Under the pieces are notes generated by a model. It ran no database searches, was not told the DNA's origin, and saw only the letters and a program-made list of their open reading frames with translations. The translations under genes were made by a program, and so were the position numbers. Shown piece after piece: positions 8,405 through 18,171 of a stretch of DNA of 64,000 nt (positions are counted from its first letter, which is position 1; each line of letters starts with the position of its first letter). This DNA comes from Acetobacteraceae bacterium B3987 (GTDB taxonomy: Bacteria; Pseudomonadota; Alphaproteobacteria; Acetobacterales; Acetobacteraceae). The DNA lies in the NCBI GenBank assembly GCA_026537415.1, contig JAFNMF010000001.1, forward strand, positions 177,571 through 241,570. Reading direction: 5' to 3'.

Positions 8405-11044
8405 TTAGCCTTCCGCCAGTGTCTTACGGATCATGGCAAACACGGCATCAGCAGCCGGTTCGGAGCCACCAGCCTGCGCCATGTCCGGGCGACCACCACC
8501 ACCTTTGCCACCCATCAGGGCGGAGGCTTCACGGGCCAGCTTCACGGCATCGAAACGGTCCGTCAGGTCCTTGCTGACAGCAATGACGATGCTGCCCCGG
8601 TCATTGGCACCGGAGATCAGAGCCACGACGCCAGAGGAAATCTGCTTCAGCAGGCCATCTGCTAGCCCTTTGAGGTCCTTGGGATTCACCTCCTCAAGGA
8701 AGCGGGCAGCCAGCGTGATGCCATTGACGGTCTCGCTGGAGGCAGACCCTTCCCCTGTGGCCAGCTTGTGTTGGAGAGAGGAAATCTGGGCATTCAGAGC
8801 CTTGCGCTCTTCCAGCAGGGCGGCCAGACGGGCGGGAGCCTCGGCAGGTGTGACCTTCAGCAGGGCGGCCATTTCGGCAAGGCGGTCCTCACTGGTACGC
8901 ATGGTCTGCTCGGCAGCAGCCCCGCAGACGGCTTCGATACGGCGAACACCGGAAGACACACCCGTTTCGGAGATAATGCGGAAGAGGCCGATCTCACCAA
9001 GACGGTTCACATGCGTACCGCCGCAGAGTTCGATGGAGTAAGCCTGACGGTTCTTCTCATCCTCATTGCCCATGAAGACGACACGGACCTCATCGCCATA
9101 TTTCTCTCCAAAGAGAGCCATGGCACCGCTTTCAATGGCCTGTTCCTGCGTCATCAGGCGGGTTTCAACTGTGCTGTTCTGGCGGATGCGGGCATTCACC
9201 TCAGCCTCAATGGCTCGCAGTTCCTCATCGGTCAGAGGGCGAGGCTGGCTGATGTCGAAACGCAGACGGTCCGGTGTGTTCAGGCTGCCCTTCTGTGTAA
9301 CATGCTCACCAATATGGCGGCGTAGGGCCTCATGCAGCAGATGGGTTGCGGAGTGGTGTCCCCGCACGGCAGTGCGGCGGGCATGGTCGATTTCGGCATG
9401 AACATCCATGCCCGGCTTGAGCGTACCTTCCAGGATACGGCCATAATGAACGATCAAGGAGCCGTTCTTCTTCTGCGTATCGGTGATTTCTACCCGCAGG
9501 CCAGGGCCTGTCAGAGTGCCGTGATCGCCGACCTGACCACCACTTTCCCCATAGAAGGGAGACTGGTTGAGCAGAATGGCGACTTCATCACCCATCTTGG
9601 CCTCGGCCAGCTCATCACTCCCCCGGAAGATGGCCTGAACCTGAGCATCAGCAGCTTCGCTTACATAGCCGAGGAACTCGGTTCCGCCGAAACGGTCACG
9701 GGCATCGAACCAGACAGTTTCCACTGCACTGTCACCGGAGCCAACCCAAGCAGCACGGGCACGCTGACGCTGCTCTGCCATAGCACTCTCGAAGCCAGCT
9801 TCATCAACCTTATGACCTCGTTCACGCAGCACATCCTGCGTCAGGTCCAGCGGGAAGCCGAACGTATCATAGAGCTTGAAGGCCACATCACCGGGGAGCT
9901 GCCCGTTGCTGGAGAGGCGACCCATTTCATCTTCCAGTAGAGCCATGCCACGGCCCAGCAGGGCGGAAAAGCGTTCTTCTTCGCCCTTCATGGTCTCGGT
10001 GATAAGGGCTTTGTGTTGGTTCAGCTCAGGGTAAGCATGGCCCATCTGCTGGATGAGAGCGGGGAGGAGACGGTAGAAGACAGGCTCTTTTGCCCCCATC
10101 AGGTGAAGGTGACGCATGGCACGGCGCATGATGCGGCGCAGCACATAGCCTCGGCCCTCACGGGACGGTAGAACGCCATCGGAGATGAGGAAGGCCGTGG
10201 AGCGCAGATGATCGGCGACCACACGGTGGCTTGTCTTGAAGCGGCCATCTGCATCCTGTTTCAGCAGGTCGGCAGAGGCTTCAATGAGGGCACGGATCGT
10301 GTCCGTGTCGTAATTGTCCTTCTTGCCCTGCATGACGGCAGCGAAACGTTCCAGCCCCATGCCGGTATCAATGGAAGGATGAGGCAGGTTGGTGCGCTTA
10401 CCTTCGCCTTCTTCAAAGAACTGCATGAAGACGAGATTCCAGATCTCGACAAAGCGGTCCCCATCTTCATCAGGGCTACCCGGAGGGCCACCGGCCACAG
10501 ACGGGCCATGATCGTAGAAGATTTCGGAGGACGGACCACAGGGGCCGGTATCGCCCATACGCCAGAAATTGTCAGATGTGGCGATGGGGATGATCTTATC
10601 ATCCGAAAGGCCAGCAATTTTCTTCCAGAGTGAAGCGGCTTCGTGGTCGTCTGCATAAACAGTGACGAGTAGCTTCTCAGCAGGAATGTTGAAGCCTTTG
10701 GTCAACAGGTTCCACGCAAATTCAATAACCTCAGCCTTGAAGTAATCTCCGAAGCTGAAATTACCCATCATTTCAAAGAAAGTGTGATGGCGGGCCGTAT
10801 AACCGACATTATCAAGATCATTATGCTTCCCACCAGCACGGACGACCTTCTGGGCTGTTGTAGCCCGTTTGAAGGGAAGGGTTTCCTGCCCGGTAAAGAC
10901 ATTCTTGAAGGGCACCATTCCTGCATTAGTGAAGAGCAGGGACGGGTCGTTCTGCGGAACCAGAGAGGCCGACGGAAGAATACGGTGCCCGTGAGATTCA
11001 AAATATTGGAGGAATTGTGCGCGGATGTCGTTGGTACTGATCAT
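8405..11044 (-). CDS. alaS: Alanine--tRNA ligase
   Basis: 879 residues, full length. The N-terminal class II aminoacylation domain includes [10 protein letters not shown] near residue 40 and the GMGLER motif near 240. The editing domain has HSATH (about 561-565) and CGGTH (about 673-677), which bind zinc. The C-terminal DHHA1 domain is glycine rich ([16 protein letters not shown]). It charges tRNA-Ala and removes mischarged serine and glycine. It is followed by its own terminator. Confidence 0.98.
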   Translation of the reverse strand: MISTNDIRAQFLQYFESHGHRILPSASLVPQNDPSLLFTNAGMVPFKNVFTGQETLPFKRATTAQKVVRAGGKHNDLDNVGYTARHHTFFEMMGNFSFGDYFKAEVIEFAWNLLTKGFNIPAEKLLVTVYADDHEAASLWKKIAGLSDDKIIPIATSDNFWRMGDTGPCGPSSEIFYDHGPSVAGGPPGSPDEDGDRFVEIWNLVFMQFFEEGEGKRTNLPHPSIDTGMGLERFAAVMQGKKDNYDTDTIRALIEASADLLKQDADGRFKTSHRVVADHLRSTAFLISDGVLPSREGRGYVLRRIMRRAMRHLHLMGAKEPVFYRLLPALIQQMGHAYPELNQHKALITETMKGEEERFSALLGRGMALLEDEMGRLSSNGQLPGDVAFKLYDTFGFPLDLTQDVLRERGHKVDEAGFESAMAEQRQRARAAWVGSGDSAVETVWFDARDRFGGTEFLGYVSEAADAQVQAIFRGSDELAEAKMGDEVAILLNQSPFYGESGGQVGDHGTLTGPGLRVEITDTQKKNGSLIVHYGRILEGTLKPGMDVHAEIDHARRTAVRGHHSATHLLHEALRRHIGEHVTQKGSLNTPDRLRFDISQPRPLTDEELRAIEAEVNARIRQNSTVETRLMTQEQAIESGAMALFGEKYGDEVRVVFMGNEDEKNRQAYSIELCGGTHVNRLGEIGLFRIISETGVSSGVRRIEAVCGAAAEQTMRTSEDRLAEMAALLKVTPAEAPARLAALLEERKALNAQISSLQHKLATGEGSASSETVNGITLAARFLEEVNPKDLKGLADGLLKQISSGVVALISGANDRGSIVIAVSKDLTDRFDAVKLAREASALMGGKGGGGRPDMAQAGGSEPAADAVFAMIRKTLAEG

Positions 11045-11168
11045 GAGCCTGTAGGTCCGGGTTCCGGAGAAAAGAAGGGTAGTCGCTCTTGCCTTCTAGA
11101 CGATTTTGTAAGGCTTGGGAATGGAAGAGCCGAGTGAGAGAAGAGAGGGTTGCCCGCCTGAACAGGCG

Positions 11169-11615
11169 TTAGGGCAGAGACTTTTTCTTATGGAAGACGA
11201 AGTACTGGCAGAGGGAGAAATTGATGAACATGCCTCCCGCTGTGCCGAAGAGAAGAGCAATAACGGTGTAATGGCGTGTCAGGGGCCAGAGGCTAAAAAG
11301 AGCCAGTACGATGCCACGGTTTATGATGAAGCCGGGAAGATTGGCCAGCACGAAGCGGCCCCATTGATGATGTACTTTGTGGCGTTTTCGGCAGCAGTCT
11401 CGGAACGTCCAGTAACGATTCAGAATCCAGTTATTACTTGAAGCAATAACATAAGCCAGCAAGGCTGCGACTCTCAGTCCGACAACATGACGGAAGAGGG
11501 AAAGACTTGCCCAATCCACGAGAAAACCGACTACCCCCACAACGCCGAAATAAAAGAAACGCTGCATAACTGGAAGGAACTTCATCAGTCTTTGGGGAAT
11601 AAATTGCTCAAGCAT
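11169..11615 (-). CDS. GtrA-family small membrane protein
   Basis: 148 residues with four predicted membrane helices. The N-terminal FGVVGVVGFLVDWASL and the central NWILNRYWTFR are hallmarks of GtrA/DPMS3 proteins. Family members help move undecaprenyl-linked sugars across the inner membrane for decoration of LPS O-antigen or other surface glycans. No glycosyltransferase gene lies next to it here, so its partner is unknown. The gene is separated from the upstream ompA-like gene by a strong terminator. Confidence 0.88.
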   Translation of the reverse strand: MLEQFIPQRLMKFLPVMQRFFYFGVVGVVGFLVDWASLSLFRHVVGLRVAALLAYVIASSNNWILNRYWTFRDCCRKRHKVHHQWGRFVLANLPGFIINRGIVLALFSLWPLTRHYTVIALLFGTAGGMFINFSLCQYFVFHKKKSLP

Positions 11616-11727
11616 GTATCTGTTGGGGAACCATGAGGATTGTTACGGAAGTGGGGGAAGCTAGCACAGCTCTGCGGTGGAGAGATAAGCCTTTTCTTGT
11701 GAAGAGTTTTCTAGGAGGAAAACGAAC

Positions 11728-11759
11728 AAAAAAAAAGGGTGCCCGAAGGCACCCTTTTT
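11728..11759 (-). terminator. Terminator of the OmpA-family gene
   Basis: A perfect 7-bp stem GGGTGCC/GGCACCC with a CGAA tetraloop lies at 11737-11754. Nine A precede and five T follow, so it works in both directions. On the minus strand it lies about 40 bases behind the OmpA stop codon. Confidence 0.9.
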
Positions 11760-11799
11760 CCGTGACCGTAAGGCCCGGGCTGAAAATCAGCACTGAAGA

Positions 11800-12957
11800 T
11801 TACTTCAGGATGATCTCAACGCGACGGTTCTGCGGCTCACGAGTGTTCTTGGCAGTTGCCACCAGCGGGTTAGCATCGCCGTAACCGTGGATGTCGATAG
11901 CCGTAGCCGGAACGCCCAGACGGATCAGCTCAGCCTTAACGCTGTTAGCGCGACGGAGGGACAGACCCATGTTGTACTTCTCACCGCGCGGACCCGGATG
12001 AGCAGCGGAGTTATCGGTGTAACCGTTAACTTCGATGCGTGTCGTCTGCACGTGTGTGGAAGCCTGAGCAGCCTGAGCAACGATGTCGCGAGCGCGGCCT
12101 GTCAGAGCGGACTTATCCCAGTCGAAGAAGACGAGGTAAGTACGAGCAGCCTGAGCCGGCGGCGGGACAACAACGTGCGGAGCCGGCGGCGGCGGCGGCG
12201 GAGCATTGTTGAAGGCATAACGCAAGCCGAGCATGAACTGGTGCGTGTAGCGTGTGCCGTAGCCGACGCGATCGCCGCGCTTACCCTCTGGGTGCAGGTA
12301 ATGACGGCCGTTGGAGCCACCACCTGAAGAACCAGCCTGGCCGAGGAAGCGGTACTGTGTGGTCACAGCCAGACCCGGGACGCCCGGAATGTCATAAGCC
12401 GCACCAACGATACCCTGAGCGGCGAGGCCACCCGTGGTGTTGTTGAACCCACCGCCAGCAGGACGACCTGTTGCACGGTTGTAAACACCGCGGTAGTTCT
12501 GCCACATGTAGCCGGCACCGATACCAACGAACGGTGTGACCGGGAAGTTGTTCAGGCCGAACATGCCGAGGTCAATGTCGTACAGGACGTTAACCAGTGC
12601 GCCGTAGCCTTCGCTCTTACCATGAGCGCGACGGCTAGCATCGCCAGCAAAGCCACCACCCAGACGGTTGACATGTGTCTGGTTGTAGGCACCTTCGACT
12701 TCAAGACGCAGGCCATTGCCGAAGCCATAACCAGCGGACAGATAGCCGTTGAAGCCTGTACCGAAGTGCATCTTGCCGTACTCTTTTGTATCGGCACGCT
12801 TGATGCTACGGTCTGTACCAACGCGGGCACTCTGATGCTGAACCAGGTTGTAACCGCCTGCCATATCGATGTACGGGCCGGTGATCGTGCTGGCCATGGC
12901 GAATGACGGCAGAGCCACCATTGAGGTCATGGCGAGAAGTGCATTACGAATACGCAT
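11800..12957 (-). CDS. OmpA-family outer-membrane protein with peptidoglycan-binding domain
   Basis: 385 residues. The signal peptide ends at about residue 22 (FAMAS). An N-terminal beta-barrel (about 25-255) of alternating aromatic and glycine-rich strands is followed by a proline hinge of eight prolines and PHVVVPPP. The OmpA-like C-terminal domain (about 270-385) has the peptidoglycan-binding pattern GYTDNSA and RRANSVKAEL and ends in a hydrophobic residue. The protein links outer membrane and cell wall. A good Shine-Dalgarno (GAGGAAG) precedes the ATG, and codon use looks highly biased, in line with an abundant protein. The exact porin type is not assigned. Confidence 0.93.
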   Translation of the reverse strand: MRIRNALLAMTSMVALPSFAMASTITGPYIDMAGGYNLVQHQSARVGTDRSIKRADTKEYGKMHFGTGFNGYLSAGYGFGNGLRLEVEGAYNQTHVNRLGGGFAGDASRRAHGKSEGYGALVNVLYDIDLGMFGLNNFPVTPFVGIGAGYMWQNYRGVYNRATGRPAGGGFNNTTGGLAAQGIVGAAYDIPGVPGLAVTTQYRFLGQAGSSGGGSNGRHYLHPEGKRGDRVGYGTRYTHQFMLGLRYAFNNAPPPPPPAPHVVVPPPAQAARTYLVFFDWDKSALTGRARDIVAQAAQASTHVQTTRIEVNGYTDNSAAHPGPRGEKYNMGLSLRRANSVKAELIRLGVPATAIDIHGYGDANPLVATAKNTREPQNRRVEIILK

Positions 12958-13096
12958 TTACTTCCTCAGTCCTTAATTCTGTATACTTACGGCCATTACG
13001 GTTGGCGGGCGTCGGAACGATCACCGTATGGAGCCAGCGCGGCCGATAACTGAAGATGTAATGGAAAGCTGGTTGGAAGTTAAGAGGTTTTCCGGT

Positions 13097-13122
13097 CAGT
13101 GCCTGCGATGAGGCAGGCACTG
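13097..13122 (-). other. Stable hairpin between aroK-aroB and the OmpA gene
   Basis: AGTGCCTGC at 13098-13106 pairs perfectly with GCAGGCACT at 13113-13121, and an outer C-G pair extends the stem. It lies 50 bases behind the aroK-aroB stop. No T run follows, so it could be a Rho-dependent end, an RNA 3'-end stabiliser, or part of the ompA leader region. Confidence 0.45.
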
Positions 13123-13171
13123 TGACCAATAGAACACATAATGCGGTATTAGGGCCGGAAATAAGCCGGTT

Positions 13172-14848
13172 TTACGGAGCAAAACCTTCGTCTAGCAATA
13201 GGGAGCGGACATCATCCATGGTGACGTCACGGCAGGTAAAAGCCATGCCGATTCCACGGAGCAGAACGAAGGTGACCTTCCCGTCACGCAGTTTTTTGTC
13301 TCGTCCCATATGGGCCAGCAGCGTCTCCACATGCAGCATATGCGGCAGGTCATGAGCATTGGCAGGCATCCCCAGAGCGTGGAGATGGGCATCCAGACGT
13401 TCAAGGTCTTTTTGGGGGGCAAGCCCCATCTTTACGGACAGGGCGAGAGCCATATGCAAGCCGATGGAAACGGCCTCTCCATGCAGAAGGCGGCCGTCAT
13501 AATGGAATTCGGCTTCGAAGGCGTGGGCGAAGGTATGGCCGAGATTGAGTAAGGCTCGACCGCCAGAACCTGCCTGTTCCCGTTCATCATCCTGCACGAC
13601 TCCAGCCTTGAAGGTACAGGCACGACGGACGGCTTCTCCCAGTGCTGCTGGGTCCCCGGCAAGTACAGATTGGCCATGAGCTTCACACCATGCAAACAGG
13701 TTGGCATCAGCAATCAGGCCGGATTTGACGATTTCTGCATAACCCGCAACGAGCTGACGGCGGGGGAGAGTGGCGAGTGTTTCTGTATCCGCCAGCACAA
13801 GACGGGGCTGCCAGAAGGCACCGATGAGGTTCTTCCCGGCTCGGGCATTGATGCCCGTTTTGCCGCCAACGGAACTATCAACCTGTGCCAGTAGGGTCGT
13901 GGGAATCTGAATGAAAGGAATCCCCCGCAGTGCTGTGGCCGCTACGAAACCGGCCAGATCGCCAACGACTCCACCGCCTAGGGCGATGATCGTGGTTCCT
14001 CGTTCAATACCCCGGTCGAGAATGTCTTCCATGACGGTTTCGAAGCGGGCGAGGGACTTGCTGCCTTCCCCGGGAGGCACCGTGACGGTGTGAAAACGGA
14101 TATCCGCTTTGCGGAAACTCTCTTCCAGAGTGGCTAGATGGTGGGAAGCAACGGTCTCATCCGTTAGGATGATGGCGTGATTATTGGGAAGGTGATTTTT
14201 CACCCGCAGGCCAGCCTGTGCCAATAGCCCCGTGCCGATGAGTACTTCGTAACTGTGGCCGGCGAGGGTAACGGGAACATGATGGGGCAGCGTTGTGCTG
14301 GTGAGGGTTTCAGTGATGGATCGGGTTGCCTGTTCCACGCTTTCATCTCCACAGTCGATAATGATATCCGCTTCGGCATAGCGTGGATAACGCACGGTGG
14401 CGAGGCGGTGTAAGGTTGTTGCGGGATCGCCCTGAGCAAGGAGAGGGCGGTTGCCACGATTGTGCAGTAGACGCCGGAGCAGGACGGGCATCGGGACATG
14501 CAGCCAGATGGAACAGACATCTGGAGCTTTATGGATGAGGGCCCGGGTTTGCGGATGCATCCACGCACCGCCGCCGGTGGCTAGAATACAGGGGCCGTTT
14601 TTCAGCAGGCGGCGGATGACCCGATGCTCTCCAGCCCGAAAATGGGCTTCACCATGTTTGGCAAAGATTTCCGGGATGCTCTGACGGGAGGCCTTTTCGA
14701 TTTCAACATCAGTATCAATGAAAGGGATATTGTAATGTTGGGCCAGCATCCGCCCGAGAGTTGTCTTACCAGCCCCCATGAGGCCGACAAGAACAAGAAT
14801 ACGGAAAGGCAGCTTGATAGGCTGTGGAGAGGGTGAGGAACGGGACAT
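13172..14848 (-). CDS. aroKB: Bifunctional shikimate kinase / 3-dehydroquinate synthase
   Basis: 558 residues, two enzymes in one chain. Residues about 14-180 are shikimate kinase with a Walker A motif GLMGAGKTT (22-30), the shikimate-binding DTDVE segment and the lid arginines. Residues about 190-558 are 3-dehydroquinate synthase with the NAD-binding GGGVVGDLAGF motif, the metal-site KTGINARAGKNLIG region, a conserved NLGHTFAHAFE helix and GRDKK near the end. The two enzymes catalyse steps 5 and 2 of the shikimate pathway in the cytoplasm. Separate aroK and aroB genes are the norm in most bacteria; the fused form is known to me from acetic acid bacteria. No frame break is visible across the junction. 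Confidence 0.95.
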   Translation of the reverse strand: MSRSSPSPQPIKLPFRILVLVGLMGAGKTTLGRMLAQHYNIPFIDTDVEIEKASRQSIPEIFAKHGEAHFRAGEHRVIRRLLKNGPCILATGGGAWMHPQTRALIHKAPDVCSIWLHVPMPVLLRRLLHNRGNRPLLAQGDPATTLHRLATVRYPRYAEADIIIDCGDESVEQATRSITETLTSTTLPHHVPVTLAGHSYEVLIGTGLLAQAGLRVKNHLPNNHAIILTDETVASHHLATLEESFRKADIRFHTVTVPPGEGSKSLARFETVMEDILDRGIERGTTIIALGGGVVGDLAGFVAATALRGIPFIQIPTTLLAQVDSSVGGKTGINARAGKNLIGAFWQPRLVLADTETLATLPRRQLVAGYAEIVKSGLIADANLFAWCEAHGQSVLAGDPAALGEAVRRACTFKAGVVQDDEREQAGSGGRALLNLGHTFAHAFEAEFHYDGRLLHGEAVSIGLHMALALSVKMGLAPQKDLERLDAHLHALGMPANAHDLPHMLHVETLLAHMGRDKKLRDGKVTFVLLRGIGMAFTCRDVTMDDVRSLLLDEGFAP

Positions 14849-15002
14849 GGCTTTCCTCCTATCATGGGTAGGCAGGTGAGGGTAGATATCTCCTTGACTC
14901 CTCTCTTCGCGATGGCTGGTGGATTAGAGAATGAGAAGAGGGTTTTTAAAAGCGGATGATCCTTCTATAAGCAAGGCGTATCCTTTGACATGGAGCCGTT
15001 TT

Positions 15003-15209
15003 ATGAAAACCGTTGCCCGTCTGGTGCTGGTCCTGCTGGTTCTTGTGGTGTTGGTGGGGGGTGGATATGTCCTGACAGCTCACGAGGAGCAGCCCCCTGC
15101 GCCGGTTATGGTGCATCGTGACCTGACCCCGCAAGCCGTGGCTCCGGCTGGTCCTGCTCAGAAAGCGGTTTCTGGTCTGCCAGAGTTGCCGCCGGTTGGG
15201 GGGCAGTGA
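15003..15209 (+). CDS. Small single-pass membrane protein of unknown function
   Basis: 68 residues from ATG 15003. The frame is open from 14931, but the membrane segment starts right after this ATG. A basic start (MKTVAR) is followed by about 18 Leu/Val/Gly residues (about 7-24) and a short proline- and alanine-rich tail. It would be an N-terminally anchored protein with a periplasmic tail of about 40 residues. Its stop codon overlaps the GTG start of the Xer recombinase, so the two are translated together. No family recognised. Confidence 0.6.
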   Translation: MKTVARLVLVLLVLVVLVGGGYVLTAHEEQPPAPVMVHRDLTPQAVAPAGPAQKAVSGLPELPPVGGQ

Positions 15210-16180
15210 GGCGTCTTTCCATGGCACCGCCAGATGGCTCTGAGCCCCTGCGTTGCCCGGCGGAATCTCGTGCCCTGATTGATGCTTTTCTTGAGGCCCT
15301 GCTGGCAGAACGGGGGGCTGCTGGGCGAACAAGAGAGGCCTATCGGGCTGATCTGGAGGATTTCGCCCGCTGGTGTGCGCCTTTATCGCTAGCGGATGTC
15401 TCTCGGAATAAGGTCCATGCCTATTTTGTCGATCAGGGTCGGTCTGGCATTTCGGCTAGGACACAGGCCCGTCGTCTGTCTTGCTTCAGGCAATTCGCCC
15501 GCTTTATGCTTCAGATGGGGGTACGGGCGGATGAGTTGACAGCTGGGCAGGTCTCTCCCCGCTATCATAGTGGCTTGCCGCATCCTTTAAGTGAGGAAGA
15601 GGTTAAGCGTCTTCTAGAAAAGGGCACCAGTGGACACGCCGATTTGCGGCGGGACCTTTTGTCTCGTGTGGCACTGGAGATGCTGTATACGACAGGGTTG
15701 CGCATCAGTGAGTTGTTGAGTCTCCCGGCAAGCTGTATTCGGCAGAAGGGGGGCATGTTGCCCGTTCGGGGTAAGGGCGGACGGGAGCGGCTTGTGCCGT
15801 TTTCCAGCACAGCCAGAGAAGCGGCGGAAGCCTTGGTGGCTTATGATGCCATTCTAGATAGCCCTTGGCTGTTCCCGGGGCGTGATCCTCGCAAGCCGCT
15901 GACCCGTCAGGGATTCGACAAAATATTACATGCGTGTGCGCTCAAGGCTGGGTTGGATCCGCAACGCGTCAGCCCCCATGTGCTGCGCCATTCCTTTGCG
16001 ACGCATCTTCTGAACAGGGGGGCAGACTTGCGGGCTTTGCAGGTTCTGTTAGGTCATGCCGACATCACCACGACCCAGATTTATACGCAGGTTATGACAG
16101 AACGGTTAAAAGAGGCTGTTAAGCAGCACCATCCTTTGGGGGGAAATACACAGGCGAGGCGGGCGGAAAAACGGGGCTGA
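15206..16180 (+). CDS. Tyrosine recombinase, XerC/XerD type
   Basis: 324 residues from GTG 15206, which overlaps the previous stop; an ATG five codons later is the alternative. The N-terminal SAM-like DNA-binding domain (about 20-115) is followed by the catalytic domain with R166, K190, H258, R261, H284 and the nucleophile Y293, all in standard motifs (TTGLRISEL, HVLRHSFATHLL, LLGHADITTTQIY). Xer proteins resolve chromosome dimers at dif with FtsK. The length and the lack of phage genes nearby favour the housekeeping enzyme. Whether it is XerC or XerD is not clear from sequence alone; XerD is slightly favoured by the helix around the active tyrosine. Confidence 0.93.
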   Translation: MRRLSMAPPDGSEPLRCPAESRALIDAFLEALLAERGAAGRTREAYRADLEDFARWCAPLSLADVSRNKVHAYFVDQGRSGISARTQARRLSCFRQFARFMLQMGVRADELTAGQVSPRYHSGLPHPLSEEEVKRLLEKGTSGHADLRRDLLSRVALEMLYTTGLRISELLSLPASCIRQKGGMLPVRGKGGRERLVPFSSTAREAAEALVAYDAILDSPWLFPGRDPRKPLTRQGFDKILHACALKAGLDPQRVSPHVLRHSFATHLLNRGADLRALQVLLGHADITTTQIYTQVMTERLKEAVKQHHPLGGNTQARRAEKRG

Positions 16181-16261
16181 TGGCCGAAACTGGCAGAGTT
16201 TTGAGCCGAATGCTCAATTTAGGACTGTCTTGTCCCCTGTTAGCGTGCTATCGGGCAGAGC

Positions 16262-17230
16262 ATGCGCCAGTTCCTAGATTTTGAAAAATCGGTTGCCGAG
16301 CTTGAGACCAAGATCGGTGAGCTTCGTCAGGTTGGTCGCCAGGATGATGGCGCTGGTCTGGATGGTCTGAACATTGATGAGGAGACCGCCCGTCTTGCCG
16401 AGAAAGCGGACAAGCAGCTCCGTAGTCTCTATAGCAAGCTGACACCTCTTCAGAAGGTGCAGGTTGCTCGCCATGCCCAGCGGCCTCATGCGCTGGATTA
16501 TATCGAATCACTCATGACGGATTATACGCCACTCGCCGGGGATCGTGCGTTTGGTGACGATCAGGCCCTCATAGGGGGCGTGGCCCGTTTCCGTGGGCAG
16601 CCGGTCATGGTGATTGGTACAGAGCGTGGCTCCGATACGGAAAGCCGCCTGCGTCATAATTTCGGTATGGCCCGGCCGGAAGGTTACCGTAAGGCTCAGC
16701 GGTTGATGCGTATGGCAGAGCGTTTTGGTTTGCCGATTCTAACATTCGTGGACACGGCAGGGGCATGGCCGGGGATTGATGCCGAGGCCCGAGGGCAGGC
16801 CGAGGCGATTGCTCGGGCGATTGATACCTGTCTTCAGGTCAAGGTTCCGTTGATTGCTACCGTGATTGGTGAGGGTGGCTCCGGTGGTGCTATCGCCATT
16901 GCAGCGGGTGATCGTGTCCTGATGCTGGAACATGCGATTTATTCCGTCATTTCACCGGAGGCAGCAGCGTCCATTCTCTGGCGTGACCCGAAAATGGCCC
17001 CAGCTGCGGCAGAGGCTCTTCGACTAACAGCGCAGGACTTGAAGAAGCTTGGGCTGATTGATCGCATCGTTGATGAGCCGGTAGGGGGTGCCCAGCGTAT
17101 GCCTGCCGAGGCAATTAACCGTGTGGGAGAAGCCATCGCTGCGGAGTTGGCCTCTGTGCAGAATCTCACAAAGGAAGAACTGCTGATCCGGCGTCGGGAA
17201 CGTTATTTGGAGATGACCCGGGCAAGCTGA
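16262..17230 (+). CDS. accA: Acetyl-CoA carboxylase carboxyltransferase subunit alpha
   Basis: 322 residues. It begins with the family's N-terminal helical region ([15 protein letters not shown]). The crotonase-fold carboxyltransferase core follows, with [10 protein letters not shown] near 165 and the oxyanion glycines [12 protein letters not shown] near 202. With AccD it transfers the carboxyl group from carboxybiotin to acetyl-CoA, the first committed step of fatty acid synthesis. It follows the Xer gene by about 80 bases and ends in a good terminator. Confidence 0.97.
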   Translation: MRQFLDFEKSVAELETKIGELRQVGRQDDGAGLDGLNIDEETARLAEKADKQLRSLYSKLTPLQKVQVARHAQRPHALDYIESLMTDYTPLAGDRAFGDDQALIGGVARFRGQPVMVIGTERGSDTESRLRHNFGMARPEGYRKAQRLMRMAERFGLPILTFVDTAGAWPGIDAEARGQAEAIARAIDTCLQVKVPLIATVIGEGGSGGAIAIAAGDRVLMLEHAIYSVISPEAAASILWRDPKMAPAAAEALRLTAQDLKKLGLIDRIVDEPVGGAQRMPAEAINRVGEAIAAELASVQNLTKEELLIRRRERYLEMTRAS

Positions 17231-17261
17231 GGCATGTCCTGATGAGTCCAGACGTTATGAA

Positions 17262-17295
17262 GGCCGCTCCCTTTTGGGGCGGCCTTTTGTTTTTT
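17262..17295 (+). terminator. Terminator of accA
   Basis: GGCCGCTCC pairs with GGGGCGGCC (one T-G pair), followed by TTTTGTTTTTT. The convergent MoCF-domain gene ends at 17299, directly behind the T run. Confidence 0.88.
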
Positions 17296-17298
17296 ACG

Positions 17299-18060
17299 TC
17301 ATGCAGTTCGTGGAGGGTCGCCTTCCAGTGGTGAAAAGCCCAACGTGGCGATGAGGTCATGTAGAGTGGCTCCGGCCCGGGTGACGGCATCTGCATCATA
17401 ACCTTTGGCCACCAGTGCCACGCCTCGTTTTTTGCCTTCATCAAAGGGGTAGGAGCCGATGTCCAGCATGGGGAATTCGTGCTGGATGGCAGTCAGCTTT
17501 TCGGCAAGGTCGCCTTCATAGATATCGTAGCTATGCCAGCTGACGCTCGTCAGAGGGGCTCCGGCCTCCAGATGAGGCATGAGCCATTCCACCATCGCCT
17601 GAAAGATGCGGGGAACACCGGCCATGACATGCACATTGCCCAATGAAAATCCGGGAGCGGTGGAGACGCTGTTTTCGATGGGAGTAGCCCCTTCTGGCAG
17701 CCATGCCATGCGTTGGCGGGCCTTGTTGAACTGCCCTGCCGGGAAGAGGACTTCTAGCCTGCGGAAACTTTCTTTATGGCACAGGAGTGGAACACCAAAG
17801 GCTTCGGCCACGCAGGCGGCCGTGATGTCGTCATGGGTCGGACCGATTCCCCCGCTGGTGAAAAGCAGGTCGAATCGTGCCCGGCAGTCATTGACCGTAC
17901 AGATGATGTGTTCGGGGATGTCGGGAATGACGCGGACTTCCAGCAGCCTTATGCCTCGACCATTCAGAGACTGCGCAAGGACACGGATATTGGCATCCTG
18001 CGTGCGACCGGAAAGGATCTCATTACCGATGACAAGAAAACATGCAGTGCGAGGAGCCAT
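17299..18060 (-). CDS. Molybdopterin-binding (MoCF/CinA N-terminal-like) domain protein
   Basis: 253 residues from ATG 18060; ATG 18090 is possible. The opening FLVIGNEILSG and the TSGGIGPTHDD motif (about 66-76) are those of the MoaB/MogA/CinA molybdopterin-binding fold. A roughly 80-residue alpha/beta tail follows. The nicotinamide-nucleotide amidohydrolase domain of full-length CinA is missing, so this is the stand-alone 'competence/damage-inducible protein A' type that is frequent in Alphaproteobacteria. A pyrophosphatase role on ADP-ribose-like compounds is known for COG1058 relatives; the role here is not shown. The open frame runs upstream to 18606 but is antisense to the SMP-30 gene and not family-like there. 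Confidence 0.85.
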   Translation of the reverse strand: MAPRTACFLVIGNEILSGRTQDANIRVLAQSLNGRGIRLLEVRVIPDIPEHIICTVNDCRARFDLLFTSGGIGPTHDDITAACVAEAFGVPLLCHKESFRRLEVLFPAGQFNKARQRMAWLPEGATPIENSVSTAPGFSLGNVHVMAGVPRIFQAMVEWLMPHLEAGAPLTSVSWHSYDIYEGDLAEKLTAIQHEFPMLDIGSYPFDEGKKRGVALVAKGYDADAVTRAGATLHDLIATLGFSPLEGDPPRTA

Positions 18061-18171
18061 GAGCCTGTAATACCTTAGTTCTGGCCGCATCGTCTTTCTG
18101 GTGCGGACTTGGCCCTCGGGCGGGACATCCGGGGGTGTGGAAATTGACCTCTCTCCATTATATGGGAGGGT

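Noticed and set aside
11045-11168. Possible small gene between alaS and the GtrA gene
   Set aside because: The plus-strand open frame here (11115-11441) is antisense to GtrA and has no ribosome site or recognisable motif.
12102-12327. Arginine-rich frames on both strands inside the OmpA gene
   Set aside because: They are shadows of the proline/alanine-rich hinge and repetitive GGC codons of the real gene.
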